Source: Hyphomicrobiales bacterium
GTDB taxonomy: Bacteria > Pseudomonadota > Alphaproteobacteria > Rhizobiales > Rhizobiaceae
Reading direction: 5' to 3'
Length of the DNA: 40,519 nt
NCBI GenBank assembly: GCA_900474095.1
Contig: UCOA01000161.1
Location: forward strand, 1 to 40,519
Every line of letters begins with the position of its first letter. The stretch's first letter is position 1. This document shows positions 1 through 7,418 of the stretch, piece after piece. A program made the position numbers and the translations under genes. The notes under the pieces were generated by a model that saw nothing but the letters and a program-made list of their open reading frames with translations, did no database searches and was not told where the DNA came from.

Positions 1-22
1 GGCCCGGGGGTTCGGCCGGGCC
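1..22 (-). terminator. Hairpin after the VOC gene
   Basis: A GC-rich inverted repeat pairs GGCCCGG (1-7) with CCGGGCC (16-22) just beyond the stop codon of the minus-strand VOC gene. It could end that transcript. No clear T run is visible and the window edge truncates the context, so this rests on position and stem strength only. Confidence 0.4.
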
Positions 23-34
23 GCGATAGTTGAG

Positions 35-403
35 TTAAATGCCTTCGGGCGTGAAGACGCGCAGGCGGTGACCGTCCGGGTCGGCGCCGGTGAAGGTGTA
101 GCCGAAGTCCAACGCCACCGGCTCCTGCAGGATGGTGACGCCCTTGCTGCTCCATTCGGCGTGCAGTGCATCGACGCTGTCGCGCCCCTCAACGGAGATT
201 GCCAGTTCGCTGCCGCCGGCATCGACGACGACCTTGGGTTCGATGGTCTTCCTGGACCACAGGCCGAGCTTGGTGCTTTCGTTCATCTTGAACAGCGCGA
301 AGGTCGGCGAAAGCTCCAGTGGCGTCGTGCCGAGAACGGTCTGGTAGAAATTGGCGCTTTCGGCCGGGCTGTCGACGGCAAGCAGGATGTAATCGGCTTT
401 CAT
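35..403 (-). CDS. VOC-fold (glyoxalase/bleomycin-resistance superfamily) protein
   Basis: A 122-residue protein of one vicinal-oxygen-chelate unit (two beta-alpha-beta-beta-beta modules). The segment DPDGHRLRVF at residues 108-117 is the usual closing motif of the family. Members are small metal-dependent dioxygenases, lyases, thiol transferases or drug-binding proteins; the substrate here cannot be read from sequence. The ATG at 403 has a good Shine-Dalgarno (AAGGAG, 7 nt upstream). It follows a WYL-domain regulator on the same strand, and a dyad matching one in front of that regulator lies 46-62 bp upstream of this start, so it is probably a target of that regulator. Confidence 0.85.
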   Translation of the reverse strand: MKADYILLAVDSPAESANFYQTVLGTTPLELSPTFALFKMNESTKLGLWSRKTIEPKVVVDAGGSELAISVEGRDSVDALHAEWSSKGVTILQEPVALDFGYTFTGADPDGHRLRVFTPEGI

Positions 404-448
404 AATGGTCTCCTTCGTGTTTGCGGAGACCGTTTTATTCGAGGCCTG

Positions 449-465
449 CTGTCAGTTTCTGGCAG
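449..465. promoter_or_regulatory. Operator-like dyad ahead of the VOC gene
   Basis: The sequence CTGTCA-N5-TGGCAG lies 46-62 bp upstream of the VOC start codon, in the expected promoter region. Except for one base it matches the perfect dyad CTGCCA-N5-TGGCAG at 1175-1191 in front of the neighbouring WYL-type regulator gene. The shared half-site, spacing and placement suggest one protein binds both; that is inference. Confidence 0.55.
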
Positions 466-470
466 GATGA

Positions 471-1163
471 TCACATGTCATTCTTGACGTTGTGGACGCG
501 CCGCCACTCAGCCAGCAGGTGCTGGCGCTTGCGCGGAACACGGATGTTGGTCACGGTCATCGACGCGATGCGTTCGGCGCGAAAATGGCGGAAATCCTCT
601 CGCAGTTCGCACCAGGCGGCGAGAACGCGCGTTTCCTCGTAATAGCCGAGCGCAAAGGGCCAGATGCGCCGGCTCGTCGGACTGCCGTTTATGTCCGCAT
701 AGTTGATATCGAGCTTCAGGCCCTGCCGGATCGCCTCTCGGACCACCGACAAATCCGTGGTTCCCACAACGGGTTTTCGGACGGAGGAGACGAGCAGGGA
801 ATTCGTTTCCAGCTCATGGCGGAGATCGGTCGGCAGCACGGCTGCGATCTTCGCCAGTGCGTTGCGGGCGGCGTCTTTCAGGTCGTCATCGGTTCGGGCC
901 GCGACCCAGCGGGCTCCCAGCACCAGCGCCTCGATCTCCTCTTCGCTGAGCATCATCGGTGGCATCAGGAAGCCGGGCCTGAGCACATAGCCGAAGCCGG
1001 GCGCACCCTGAATATCGGCGCCCTGCGCCTGCAGCGTGGCGATGTCGCGGTAGAGCGTGCGAATGCTGATGCCCAGGCGCTGCGCAAGGGCAGCACCGCT
1101 CACCGGCCGGCGGTAGGTGCGCAGAAGCTGGATGAGGTCGAGCAGGCGGGTCGAGCGGGACAT
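471..1163 (-). CDS. YafY-type HTH/WYL transcriptional regulator
   Basis: A 230-residue regulator with an N-terminal winged helix-turn-helix (about residues 5-55; recognition region LGISIRTLYRDIATL) and a C-terminal WYL domain (about 130-205, including RVLAAWCELREDFRHFR). WYL domains are ligand-sensing modules in regulators of the DeoR/YafY group. I chose the ATG at 1163 over an in-frame GTG at 1181, because relatives begin MSRSTRLLDLIQLL and the GTG has no ribosome-binding site. A perfect dyad lies just upstream (1175-1191), suggesting autoregulation. The VOC gene follows 67 bp downstream and carries a near-copy of the dyad. Confidence 0.9.
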   Translation of the reverse strand: MSRSTRLLDLIQLLRTYRRPVSGAALAQRLGISIRTLYRDIATLQAQGADIQGAPGFGYVLRPGFLMPPMMLSEEEIEALVLGARWVAARTDDDLKDAARNALAKIAAVLPTDLRHELETNSLLVSSVRKPVVGTTDLSVVREAIRQGLKLDINYADINGSPTSRRIWPFALGYYEETRVLAAWCELREDFRHFRAERIASMTVTNIRVPRKRQHLLAEWRRVHNVKNDM

Positions 1164-1174
1164 GCCGCACCATA

Positions 1175-1191
1175 CTGCCACGATATGGCAG
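1175..1191. promoter_or_regulatory. Perfect dyad ahead of the WYL regulator
   Basis: CTGCCA-CGATA-TGGCAG is a perfect 6+5+6 inverted repeat ending 12 bp upstream of the regulator's ATG. A near-identical site precedes the VOC gene at 449-465. Candidate binding site of the adjacent regulator. Confidence 0.55.
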
Positions 1192-1218
1192 CATCAATCC
1201 CGAAACGAATGGGTGTCG

Positions 1219-2124
1219 TCAGGCGGCATCACGCCACAACAGCTTGATTTTCCGGCTTTCGGCCATCGGCTTTTCGCGAAGAACCTGCTCCGCGGCTTCA
1301 AGGATTGGTTTCCGCAGCGCCTCCTGCCGTGAGATCACCGCCGAAAGAAGGTGGGCCAGATCCTCGCTCCTGCCGAAAAGGTCCGGTTGCTCGTTGACGA
1401 GGGAAGAGAGCAGCGCAAGATCGTTGTGATGGCCGAGCAGATCGACGACCTCGATTACCTCGACCCTCTTTGCATGCAAGGCCGACGGCCAGAGCGGCTG
1501 CAGCAGATCGAGGTAGTAGCGGTAGTCCTGGCAGCGCTTGCGCAGTTCGTGAAACAGATGCGCGTCCGTCGTGTCCCCGCAGGCGCGGCGTGCCGCAGCC
1601 GCACGCTTCAGCATGCGGCGCCAGCCCTTGGCAAGGTGTTTGGCGCTCCTGTTGCCATCATCCTCGAACGCGACATGCGAAAACGCTTCCACCGCTTGGC
1701 CGCAGGTCGCAATCGCTTTTGCGACGCTTTCCTCGATCGGTTTGTCGTCGGCCGCGAGCCTGTCTCTCCGGGCGGTCAGTATCTTGCCGATCCGCTTCAA
1801 GGCGGCGCGTTCCTCGGTGTTTTCGGCATGACGCTGCAAATATTCGCTGACCTCGACAAGAGCCGTCGCATCGCGAAACGGTGAAAGTGTTCTTGACATT
1901 TCGCGGATGCGGGCGTTTTCGGCCTGCCTGAACGCCGGCGCATCGGTGGCGGCGAGGCGATAGAGGGACCGCAGCCGCTTGAAGCACTTGCGGGCATCAT
2001 GGATCGCCTCCAGCACTCCGTCCGGCCGCTCGGTGAGGGCTGTGATGGCGAGCTCCAGCTGCTCGGTGCCGACCGCCTTGAACTCCTGTGCGAAGTTTTC
2101 AGAAGGGTGAATATGATAGCTCAT
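1219..2124 (-). CDS. CHAD domain protein
   Basis: A 301-residue all-alpha CHAD protein. The two conserved basic histidine helices are visible: IHDARKCFKRLR at residues 41-52 and HELRKRCQDYRYYL at 192-205. Known CHAD domains bind inorganic polyphosphate through such His/Lys/Arg surfaces and often accompany CYTH-type triphosphatases. The start codon overlaps the stop of the upstream CYTH gene (ATGA), so the two are translationally coupled and probably act together on polyphosphate or tripolyphosphate. No signal peptide is seen, so a cytoplasmic location is expected. Confidence 0.92.
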   Translation of the reverse strand: MSYHIHPSENFAQEFKAVGTEQLELAITALTERPDGVLEAIHDARKCFKRLRSLYRLAATDAPAFRQAENARIREMSRTLSPFRDATALVEVSEYLQRHAENTEERAALKRIGKILTARRDRLAADDKPIEESVAKAIATCGQAVEAFSHVAFEDDGNRSAKHLAKGWRRMLKRAAAARRACGDTTDAHLFHELRKRCQDYRYYLDLLQPLWPSALHAKRVEVIEVVDLLGHHNDLALLSSLVNEQPDLFGRSEDLAHLLSAVISRQEALRKPILEAAEQVLREKPMAESRKIKLLWRDAA

Positions 2125-2591
2125 GACTTCGAAAGCGAAGGGTTGATGGACAGAGACTGGTTCGAATAGCGCGGGTCTCCGGTTACTTCTGCACCAAGCC
2201 AGTTCGGAAGATCCGGCGTGTCGCCTTCGGCGCTCAACTCGACCTCGGCGATGACCAGACCTTCGTGTGCGCCGGCGTAGACGTCGACTTCCCAGACAAA
2301 GCCGCCATGCTTCACTTCATAGCGCGTCTTCTCGATGACGAGGCCGATGGCCTTCGACATCATATCCTTCGCATCCGCAACCGGAATGTCATATTCGAAT
2401 TCGTCTCGCGTCATGGAGCGGTCGTTGATCTTGATGGCCATCTTCGCGCGCTCGTCGTCCATCAACCGCACGCGAGCCGATCGGTCGTCCATCGTAACGA
2501 CATAGGCCTGCAGCAGGCGCGTGCCGCGATCCGCCGCGCTACGCCACCCCTCGGACGCCACCAGAAACTTGCGCTCTATTTCCTTGGCCAT
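2121..2591 (-). CDS. CYTH domain protein (probable inorganic triphosphatase)
   Basis: A 156-residue CYTH (triphosphate tunnel) protein. It starts MAKEIERKF, so the signature ExExK (E4, E6, K8) sits at the N-terminus as in bacterial members; acidic and basic strands such as RARVRLMDD-like and WEVDVYAG segments follow, as expected for the eight-strand tunnel. Short stand-alone bacterial CYTH proteins usually hydrolyse tripolyphosphate with a divalent metal, though some make cAMP or act on thiamine triphosphate. The frame stays open upstream to 2660, but only the ATG at 2591 puts ExExK at the usual place. The gene overlaps the CHAD gene by 4 bp. Confidence 0.9.
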   Translation of the reverse strand: MAKEIERKFLVASEGWRSAADRGTRLLQAYVVTMDDRSARVRLMDDERAKMAIKINDRSMTRDEFEYDIPVADAKDMMSKAIGLVIEKTRYEVKHGGFVWEVDVYAGAHEGLVIAEVELSAEGDTPDLPNWLGAEVTGDPRYSNQSLSINPSLSKS

Positions 2592-2818
2592 CGCATTGCT
2601 CGCTGCTTTGCCGAGGTTGGTTTTGTATAGACTACAGATTTGTGACGATCGAACAAGCAAGTCTTCTGGCTAGGGCTCGCGTTACGTTGCAGGCCCGTTG
2701 TCAAGCAAGCGTCACCATGGTCGAATAGGCTCGAAAATGCCCGTTTGGTCTCGACAAAAGCAGATGGGAAGAGTATTCGAACTGCGATTTCAATCGTTTT
2801 AAAGCAAAGGCGGCCGGC

Positions 2819-3457
2819 ATGAGCAAGAAAACCGACATACTTCTTTCCGTCCTGAAATTGCAGCCGGTGGTCCCGGTGCTGATCATCGACGACGTCGCAA
2901 CCGCAGTGCCTTTGGCGCGCGCGCTCGTTGCCGGCGGATTGAAGGCGATCGAGATCACGCTGCGCACGACGGCCGCGCTTGAGGCAATCCGGGCCGTCGC
3001 CAACGAAGTCGAAGGCGCCGTCGCCGGTGCCGGTACGATCCTCAATGCGGCCCAGTATGAGGCCGCGGTCGAAGCCGGCTCGCAGTTCATCGTCAGCCCC
3101 GGCACGACGCAGGAACTGATCGATGCCGCCAATGATTCCGAAATCCCGCTTCTGCCGGGTGCCGCCACCGCCAGCGAGGTTATGGGCCTGCGCGAGGAAG
3201 GGTATGACGTCATGAAATTCTTCCCGGCCGAACAGGCCGGCGGCGCCGCTTACCTGAAGTCGCTGTCGTCGCCGCTTGCCGGCACGCTGTTCTGCCCGAC
3301 CGGTGGCATCTCGCTGTCGAATGCAAAGGATTACCTGTCGCTGCCCAACGTCGTCTGCGTCGGCGGTTCCTGGGTCGCGCCGAAGGATCTGGTCGCCAAG
3401 GGCGACTGGGCAGGCATCACCAGGCTCGCTGCTGAAGCCTTTGCTTTGAAGGGCTGA
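2819..3457 (+). CDS. eda: 2-dehydro-3-deoxy-phosphogluconate aldolase (KDPG/KHG aldolase)
   Basis: A 212-residue class I aldolase of the KDPG/KHG family. It cleaves 2-keto-3-deoxy-6-phosphogluconate to pyruvate and glyceraldehyde-3-phosphate, the last step of the Entner-Doudoroff pathway, and family members also cleave 4-hydroxy-2-oxoglutarate. The catalytic residues fall at the E. coli numbering: E45 and R49 in IEITLRT, Schiff-base lysine K133 in VMKFFPAE, and the phosphate-binding segment CPTGGIS. The length is typical and a strong hairpin with a T run follows. It appears to be a single-gene unit, divergent from the CYTH-CHAD pair. Confidence 0.96.
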   Translation: MSKKTDILLSVLKLQPVVPVLIIDDVATAVPLARALVAGGLKAIEITLRTTAALEAIRAVANEVEGAVAGAGTILNAAQYEAAVEAGSQFIVSPGTTQELIDAANDSEIPLLPGAATASEVMGLREEGYDVMKFFPAEQAGGAAYLKSLSSPLAGTLFCPTGGISLSNAKDYLSLPNVVCVGGSWVAPKDLVAKGDWAGITRLAAEAFALKG

Positions 3458-3480
3458 TTGCCGACTGCCTATCGTCAAGG

Positions 3481-3509
3481 AGGCCGGAGCCGTAGCGCCC
3501 GGCCTTTTT
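3481..3509 (+). terminator. Rho-independent terminator after eda
   Basis: AGGCCGG (3481-3487) pairs with CCGGCCT (3499-3505) and runs straight into a string of five T residues. It lies 24 bp after the eda stop codon. Confidence 0.85.
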
Positions 3510-3590
3510 CGTTACGCGTTTCGTTTGTATTTCTCTCGTCGCATTCCTATGTCTCAATCCGACTTTGATCGGCCAAGGGAGTGTGACCAT

Positions 3591-4349
3591 ATGTTTGACG
3601 CGAAGAAATTGCTGGATCAGTTCCTGGGGTCGCAGATTCCGGGTGCCGGCGGCACCGTGCGCGATCGCGCCGGGCAGGCGACGCAGCTCGCCAAGGATAA
3701 TCCGCTGGCCGCCGGTGCCATCGCCGCCGTGCTGCTCGGCACCGGAACGGGCCGCGAGGTGGCGGGCACGGCCTTGAAGCTCGGCGGCCTCGCGGCCATC
3801 GCCGGCCTCGGCTACCAGGCCTACAAGAATTACCAGGCTGGCAAGGAACCGGCAGCGCAGCCGGAGGCCCAGCCGGAACTGCTGCCGCCGCCGGCCGACT
3901 CCGGCTTCAGCACGGAACCTGCCGCCATCCGCAACGATTTCGTCCTGGTCCTGGTTCGCGCCATGATCGCCGCCGCCCGCGCCGATGGCCATATCGACGA
4001 CGCCGAGCGCGCCCGCATCATGGACAAGGTCAAGCTCTCCGGTCTCGATTCCGAAGCCGAGCAGTTCCTCAATGACGAACTCAGCAATCCGGTCGACCTC
4101 GACGGCATCGTCGCGGCAGCGAAGACGGAAGAGGAGCGCGTCGAACTCTACACCGCCTCGCGCCTCGCCATCGAGCCGGACAGCCGAGCGGAACGCGGTT
4201 ACCTCGATCTCCTCGCCGGACGCCTCGGCCTTGCCGATGCGCTGGTCGATCATATCGAGGCGACGGTGTCGGCCGCCAAAACGCCCGCTGCCGAGCCAAG
4301 AACTTCCGTTCCTCAGAGCGGCGAGCCGCCGATCAAATCGCCCTGGTGA
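3591..4349 (+). CDS. DUF533 / TerB-like protein
   Basis: A 252-residue protein resembling the DUF533 (YebE-type) family. The first part is rich in Gly and Ala and includes a hydrophobic stretch (about residues 37-75) that may sit in the membrane; a Pro-rich linker with repeated PAAQPEAQPE-type residues follows, then a helical acidic TerB-like domain (about 110-230; segments MIAAARADGHIDDAERARI and LDLLAGRLGLADALVDHIE). TerB-like domains are metal-binding helical folds of uncertain role. I start it at the ATG at 3591, preceded by AAGGGAG, rather than at in-frame codons further upstream. The function is unknown. Confidence 0.85.
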   Translation: MFDAKKLLDQFLGSQIPGAGGTVRDRAGQATQLAKDNPLAAGAIAAVLLGTGTGREVAGTALKLGGLAAIAGLGYQAYKNYQAGKEPAAQPEAQPELLPPPADSGFSTEPAAIRNDFVLVLVRAMIAAARADGHIDDAERARIMDKVKLSGLDSEAEQFLNDELSNPVDLDGIVAAAKTEEERVELYTASRLAIEPDSRAERGYLDLLAGRLGLADALVDHIEATVSAAKTPAAEPRTSVPQSGEPPIKSPW

Positions 4350-4474
4350 TTGATCCATCACCACTTTGCATTTGTGCGGATGCCTGAGCTGTCCTATGCC
4401 AGCAAGGCTTTCGGGATTGCGGTCCGGATAATCTCCGGACTGGTCCCGAGGTCGTTGGTGTGGCGGAGCAGCAG

Positions 4475-5167
4475 ATGCGTGATTTGAAGAATTGGACCGG
4501 CTGCCCGGCCCCGAAGCCGGTGACGCTCGAGGGCCGCTATGTCCGCATCGAGCCTTACGACCGCGCAAAACATCTGGATGCGCTGTGGCAGGCGTTTGGC
4601 GGACTGAATATCAATGCGCGGCTTCAATATTTCTCGCAGGACGATTTTCGCGGCGTCGAGGATTTCGATGCCTGGCTGACCGGCGTGCAGAAAACCGGCT
4701 GGGTCACCGAGGTGTTCTATGACAAGGCCACCGGCGATGTGGTGGGCATGGCCAACTACATGCGCCCCGATCCGGCAAACGGGGTGGTCGAAGTCGGCGG
4801 CGTCGCGCATTCCCTTGCGATGGCCCGCTCGCCGCTCTCGACGGAAGTACATTACCTGATGGCCAAGCATGCCTTCGAGGATCTCGGTTATCGCCGCTAC
4901 GAGTGGAAATGCGATAACCGGAACGAGGCAAGCAAGAGGACGGCCAACCGCCTCGGCTTCACCTTCGAAGGGGTTTTCCGCCAGCATATGATTTCCAAGC
5001 GGGCAAACCGTGACACTGCCTGGTTTTCGATGATCGACGGTGAATGGCCGTTGCTCAATGCAGCCTTCGAGGCCTGGCTGTTGCCGGATAATTTTTCAGG
5101 CGATGGCACACAGAAACGCAAACTCGAAGATATCCGCGCCGAACTGGCGCAGAAGGAGACGGCATGA
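4475..5167 (+). CDS. GNAT family N-acetyltransferase (RimJ/RimL-like)
   Basis: A 230-residue GNAT protein of the RimJ/RimL subgroup. The N-terminus sets up the acceptor site (TLEGRYVRIEPYDRAKHLDAL). The central strands hold VVGMANYMRPDPANGVVEVGG, and the C-terminal part has the typical segment YRRYEWKCDNRNEASKRTANR-LGF, in which neighbouring Asn residues contact acetyl-CoA. RimL-type members acetylate protein N-termini or small amines; the substrate is not predictable. GGCGGAG six bases before the ATG at 4475 supports that start over an in-frame GTG at 4460. The stop codon overlaps the start of the next small gene (ATGA). Confidence 0.9.
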   Translation: MRDLKNWTGCPAPKPVTLEGRYVRIEPYDRAKHLDALWQAFGGLNINARLQYFSQDDFRGVEDFDAWLTGVQKTGWVTEVFYDKATGDVVGMANYMRPDPANGVVEVGGVAHSLAMARSPLSTEVHYLMAKHAFEDLGYRRYEWKCDNRNEASKRTANRLGFTFEGVFRQHMISKRANRDTAWFSMIDGEWPLLNAAFEAWLLPDNFSGDGTQKRKLEDIRAELAQKETA

Positions 5168-5379
5168 CCGTGCCGGAAAAGAAAGACCGCTCGCCGGCCA
5201 TTGCCGCTGCCATCATCCTCATCGTCGTCGGGTTCGGCTTCTTTATCCTGCCGAAGATCATGCTTTCGCTCGGTAATATCTCGCCGTGGCTGGCGGCCGT
5301 CGTCGGCACCCTGTTCGTGCTCGGCTTTTTCCTGATCTTCTGGCTGCGTGCCCGCCATCAGCGCCGACGCGGGCTTTAA
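5164..5379 (+). CDS. Small two-helix membrane protein
   Basis: A 71-residue protein with a charged start (MTVPEKKDRSP), two hydrophobic helices (about residues 13-34 and 40-60; IAAAIILIVVGFGFFILP and AAVVGTLFVLGFFLIFWLR) and a basic tail ending RARHQRRRGL. This predicts a hairpin inner-membrane protein. It overlaps the upstream acetyltransferase gene by 4 bp, so the two are translationally coupled. I do not recognise a characterised family; a role as partner or membrane anchor of the acetyltransferase is only a guess. Confidence 0.75.
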   Translation: MTVPEKKDRSPAIAAAIILIVVGFGFFILPKIMLSLGNISPWLAAVVGTLFVLGFFLIFWLRARHQRRRGL

Positions 5380-5392
5380 GAGTTCGAGCCTA

Positions 5393-5592
5393 CTGCATAA
5401 TTCCTTAAACCAGAATCGATTTAAGGATTAAATTATGCAGCAGTTTCAAAGAGCCACAGCGTCCTTCGCGCACCAGGTTTGACGCGCGGCGCTGTAGCAA
5501 ATCCAGGACGAGTGCGAAGCGGTTTTCCGTCCGGAATTGCGTCAAAACAAGAAGTAGAGCACGTCCGTGACTCGACGAAAAACGAAAATGCT
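5393..5592. repeat. Rhizobial-type intergenic palindromic repeats
   Basis: This 200-bp stretch holds no gene. It opens with a palindrome (5393-5440) whose arms are CTGCATAATT..CCTTAAA and TTTAAGG..AATTATGCAG, with a 4-base bulge. A mosaic follows, ending in a segment bounded by TAGAGCA and TGCTCTA. From memory, elements of this style recur between genes in Rhizobium, Ensifer and Agrobacterium; the exact family name was not verified. Confidence 0.55.
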
Positions 5593-6651
5593 CTAGCCCT
5601 GCAGCGACGCCCCGAGCAGCACGACGCCCAGTACCAGCACCAGCACCGCGCCCGAGATTTCGATGCCGTTGCTAATCCGCATGGCCGCGTTTCCGCTTGA
5701 GGCATAGCGCACGGCCAGATCCTTGGCGGTTACGGCCAGGGTTGCCAGCGCCGAGACGGTGATGGCGGTGCCGATCGACATGGCGAAGACCGAGAGCACG
5801 CCGCCGAGATAAAGCCCGTTCAAAAGCGCGAAGCTCAGGACGATCAGCGCGCCGGAGCAGGGCCGCAGGCCGACCGCGATGACGGCCGACCAGGCCTCCC
5901 GCAGCGCGAAGCGATCGCCCTTGAGCATGGACGGATCGGGCGCATGCGCATGGCCGCAGGTGTCGCAGACCTCGCCCGGCCCATGGCTGTGGCCGTGATC
6001 GTCATGCGAATGATGCGCGTGGTCTTGGTGGTGTCCATGACTGTGCTCATGGGCGGCGCTGTGGCCGTGATGGGCGTCTTGCGCCAATGCCCGGGCTGGT
6101 TGACGTTGCCGCAGCCCGCGCAGCTTGCGAAACAGCAGCCAGCCGCCGAACGCTGCGATCAGGGCGTAGCTGACGATTTCAAGAAAATGCGTCGCCTGCG
6201 TCATCGAGATGGAGGACCCGCGCAACACGAGGTAGGCAGCACCGACGAGCAGGATGGCGACCCCGCCCTGCATCATCGAGGAGAGAAACGAGAGCAGCAC
6301 GCCGCGCTTCAGCTCGGTTTCATTGGCGATCATGTAGGAGGAGATCACCGCCTTGCCGTGGCCGGGACCGGCCGCGTGGAAGACGCCATAGGCGAAGGAC
6401 AGCCCGATCAGCGACCAGAGCTGCCAGGGGTTCTCCCGCATGCCTTTGATCGCCGCCGTCAGTGTGTGATAGAAACGCTGCTGCTCCATGTTTATCCAGG
6501 CAAAGAAACCGCCGAAGATGCCTGTCGTCTTGAAGGCCGGCTCGGCGGTGCCGATGCCGAGCGGCGACTGGGCATGCGCCACGGCGACGCCCGCGATGGT
6601 CAGCATCAGCGCAAGCCCCACCAGGCGGCCGCTGTTCCGTGACATCAGCAT
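5593..6651 (-). CDS. NicO/RcnA-type nickel/cobalt exporter-like membrane protein
   Basis: A 352-residue polytopic inner-membrane protein. A first hydrophobic helix (GLALMLTIAGVAVAHA) is followed by about six membrane helices split by a long His/Asp-rich cytoplasmic loop (about residues 190-235, with runs such as HEHSHGHHQDHAHH and CDTCGHAHAP). Helices contain HAAGPGHGKAVISSY and GLRPCSGALIVLSFA, typical of the NicO/RcnA family that exports Ni2+ or Co2+. The start overlaps the stop of the upstream DUF1007 gene; ATG codons at 6651 and 6645 are both possible, and the first has the better ribosome-binding site. The DUF1007 partner and His-rich loop suggest divalent-metal transport; which metal, and whether in or out, is not shown. 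Confidence 0.88.
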   Translation of the reverse strand: MLMSRNSGRLVGLALMLTIAGVAVAHAQSPLGIGTAEPAFKTTGIFGGFFAWINMEQQRFYHTLTAAIKGMRENPWQLWSLIGLSFAYGVFHAAGPGHGKAVISSYMIANETELKRGVLLSFLSSMMQGGVAILLVGAAYLVLRGSSISMTQATHFLEIVSYALIAAFGGWLLFRKLRGLRQRQPARALAQDAHHGHSAAHEHSHGHHQDHAHHSHDDHGHSHGPGEVCDTCGHAHAPDPSMLKGDRFALREAWSAVIAVGLRPCSGALIVLSFALLNGLYLGGVLSVFAMSIGTAITVSALATLAVTAKDLAVRYASSGNAAMRISNGIEISGAVLVLVLGVVLLGASLQG

Positions 6652-7286
6652 TTGAACTCGATCCTCGTCGCAAACATCTTCGACATGTCGGTCCCTGTAG
6701 GGTCGTTGAAGAAGGCGTCGGTCAGGGTCGCCTGATTCTGAGCCAGCACCTCGTCCGGATCGGGCCGCACGACCTTGTGCTCGCAAGCCTTCAGCTGATC
6801 GCCGACCGGAACAAGATCCTCGTCGGTGGGGAAATCCATCGCCGTATACATGGTCGGATCGTAGACGCCGAACGCCAAGCTGCCCTTGAGCGGCATCGCC
6901 TCGGACGGCTTGACGGCAAACATCAGAAGCAGCTGGCCGTCCTTGTAGTCGGCGGTGATCGCATCGGGCTTGTTGACCTTGACGGTTTTGCCGTTGTCGG
7001 TGATCGTCGTGTAATAATTGTACTCTGCGAGCGAATCGAGGACGGTCTGGCCGACCTCCTGCAGCTCGTCCGGATCGAGCTGCGCATTCGAATTCTTGTC
7101 GAAATCCATTACGACACTGGACGAAAACAGCTCGTCGAACCGCCAGACATTGCGCAGTTCGGTGATCTGGTTTGATCCGTCCGCAACGATTTCGAGTCGC
7201 GCTTCAGCAAAGATATGCGGATGCGCCAGCACGGCTGAAGGGGCAAGACATGCCGCGACCGCCAGGATCAGGGACAATGGTTTCAT
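6645..7286 (-). CDS. DUF1007 family periplasmic protein
   Basis: A 213-residue protein with a Sec signal peptide (MKPLSLILAVAACLAPSAVLA, likely cleaved before HPHIF). Exported DUF1007 proteins begin, as here, with a mature HPH motif that could ligate metal, and are commonly encoded beside NicO-type transporters. The ATG at 7286 has GAAGGA upstream and puts the signal peptide at the N-terminus; the longer open frame to 7373 does not. The gene overlaps the transporter gene, forming a two-gene operon. Three 14-bp repeats lie 37-78 bp upstream of the start and may be its control site. Confidence 0.88.
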   Translation of the reverse strand: MKPLSLILAVAACLAPSAVLAHPHIFAEARLEIVADGSNQITELRNVWRFDELFSSSVVMDFDKNSNAQLDPDELQEVGQTVLDSLAEYNYYTTITDNGKTVKVNKPDAITADYKDGQLLLMFAVKPSEAMPLKGSLAFGVYDPTMYTAMDFPTDEDLVPVGDQLKACEHKVVRPDPDEVLAQNQATLTDAFFNDPTGTDMSKMFATRIEFKC

Positions 7287-7322
7287 GGTGTCGTGCTTTC
7301 CTTCGCTATACCGGCGCAGCGG

Positions 7323-7364
7323 ATATATTCGGCCCGATATATTCTGCCCACTATATTCTGCAAT
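7323..7364. promoter_or_regulatory. Three 14-bp direct repeats upstream of the DUF1007/NicO operon
   Basis: Units at 7323-7336, 7337-7350 and 7351-7364 read ATATATTCGGCCCG, ATATATTCTGCCCA and CTATATTCTGCAAT on the plus strand. The core (A/C)TATATTC(T/G)GC is repeated with an exact 14-bp period. The array lies between the LysR stop and the DUF1007 start, and overlaps where the operon's promoter should be. It suggests cooperative binding of a regulator, possibly metal-responsive. It does not match the G-tract RcnR/DmeR-type site that I know. Confidence 0.55.
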
Positions 7365-7418
7365 GTATGTCAAATGGGACGGAATTGGGACTTTGCACCT
7401 GCGGCAAAGTCGTCAACT

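Noticed and set aside
2576..3478. Open frame of 300 codons opposite eda
   Set aside because: Overlaps eda almost entirely; eda has all catalytic residues and a terminator.
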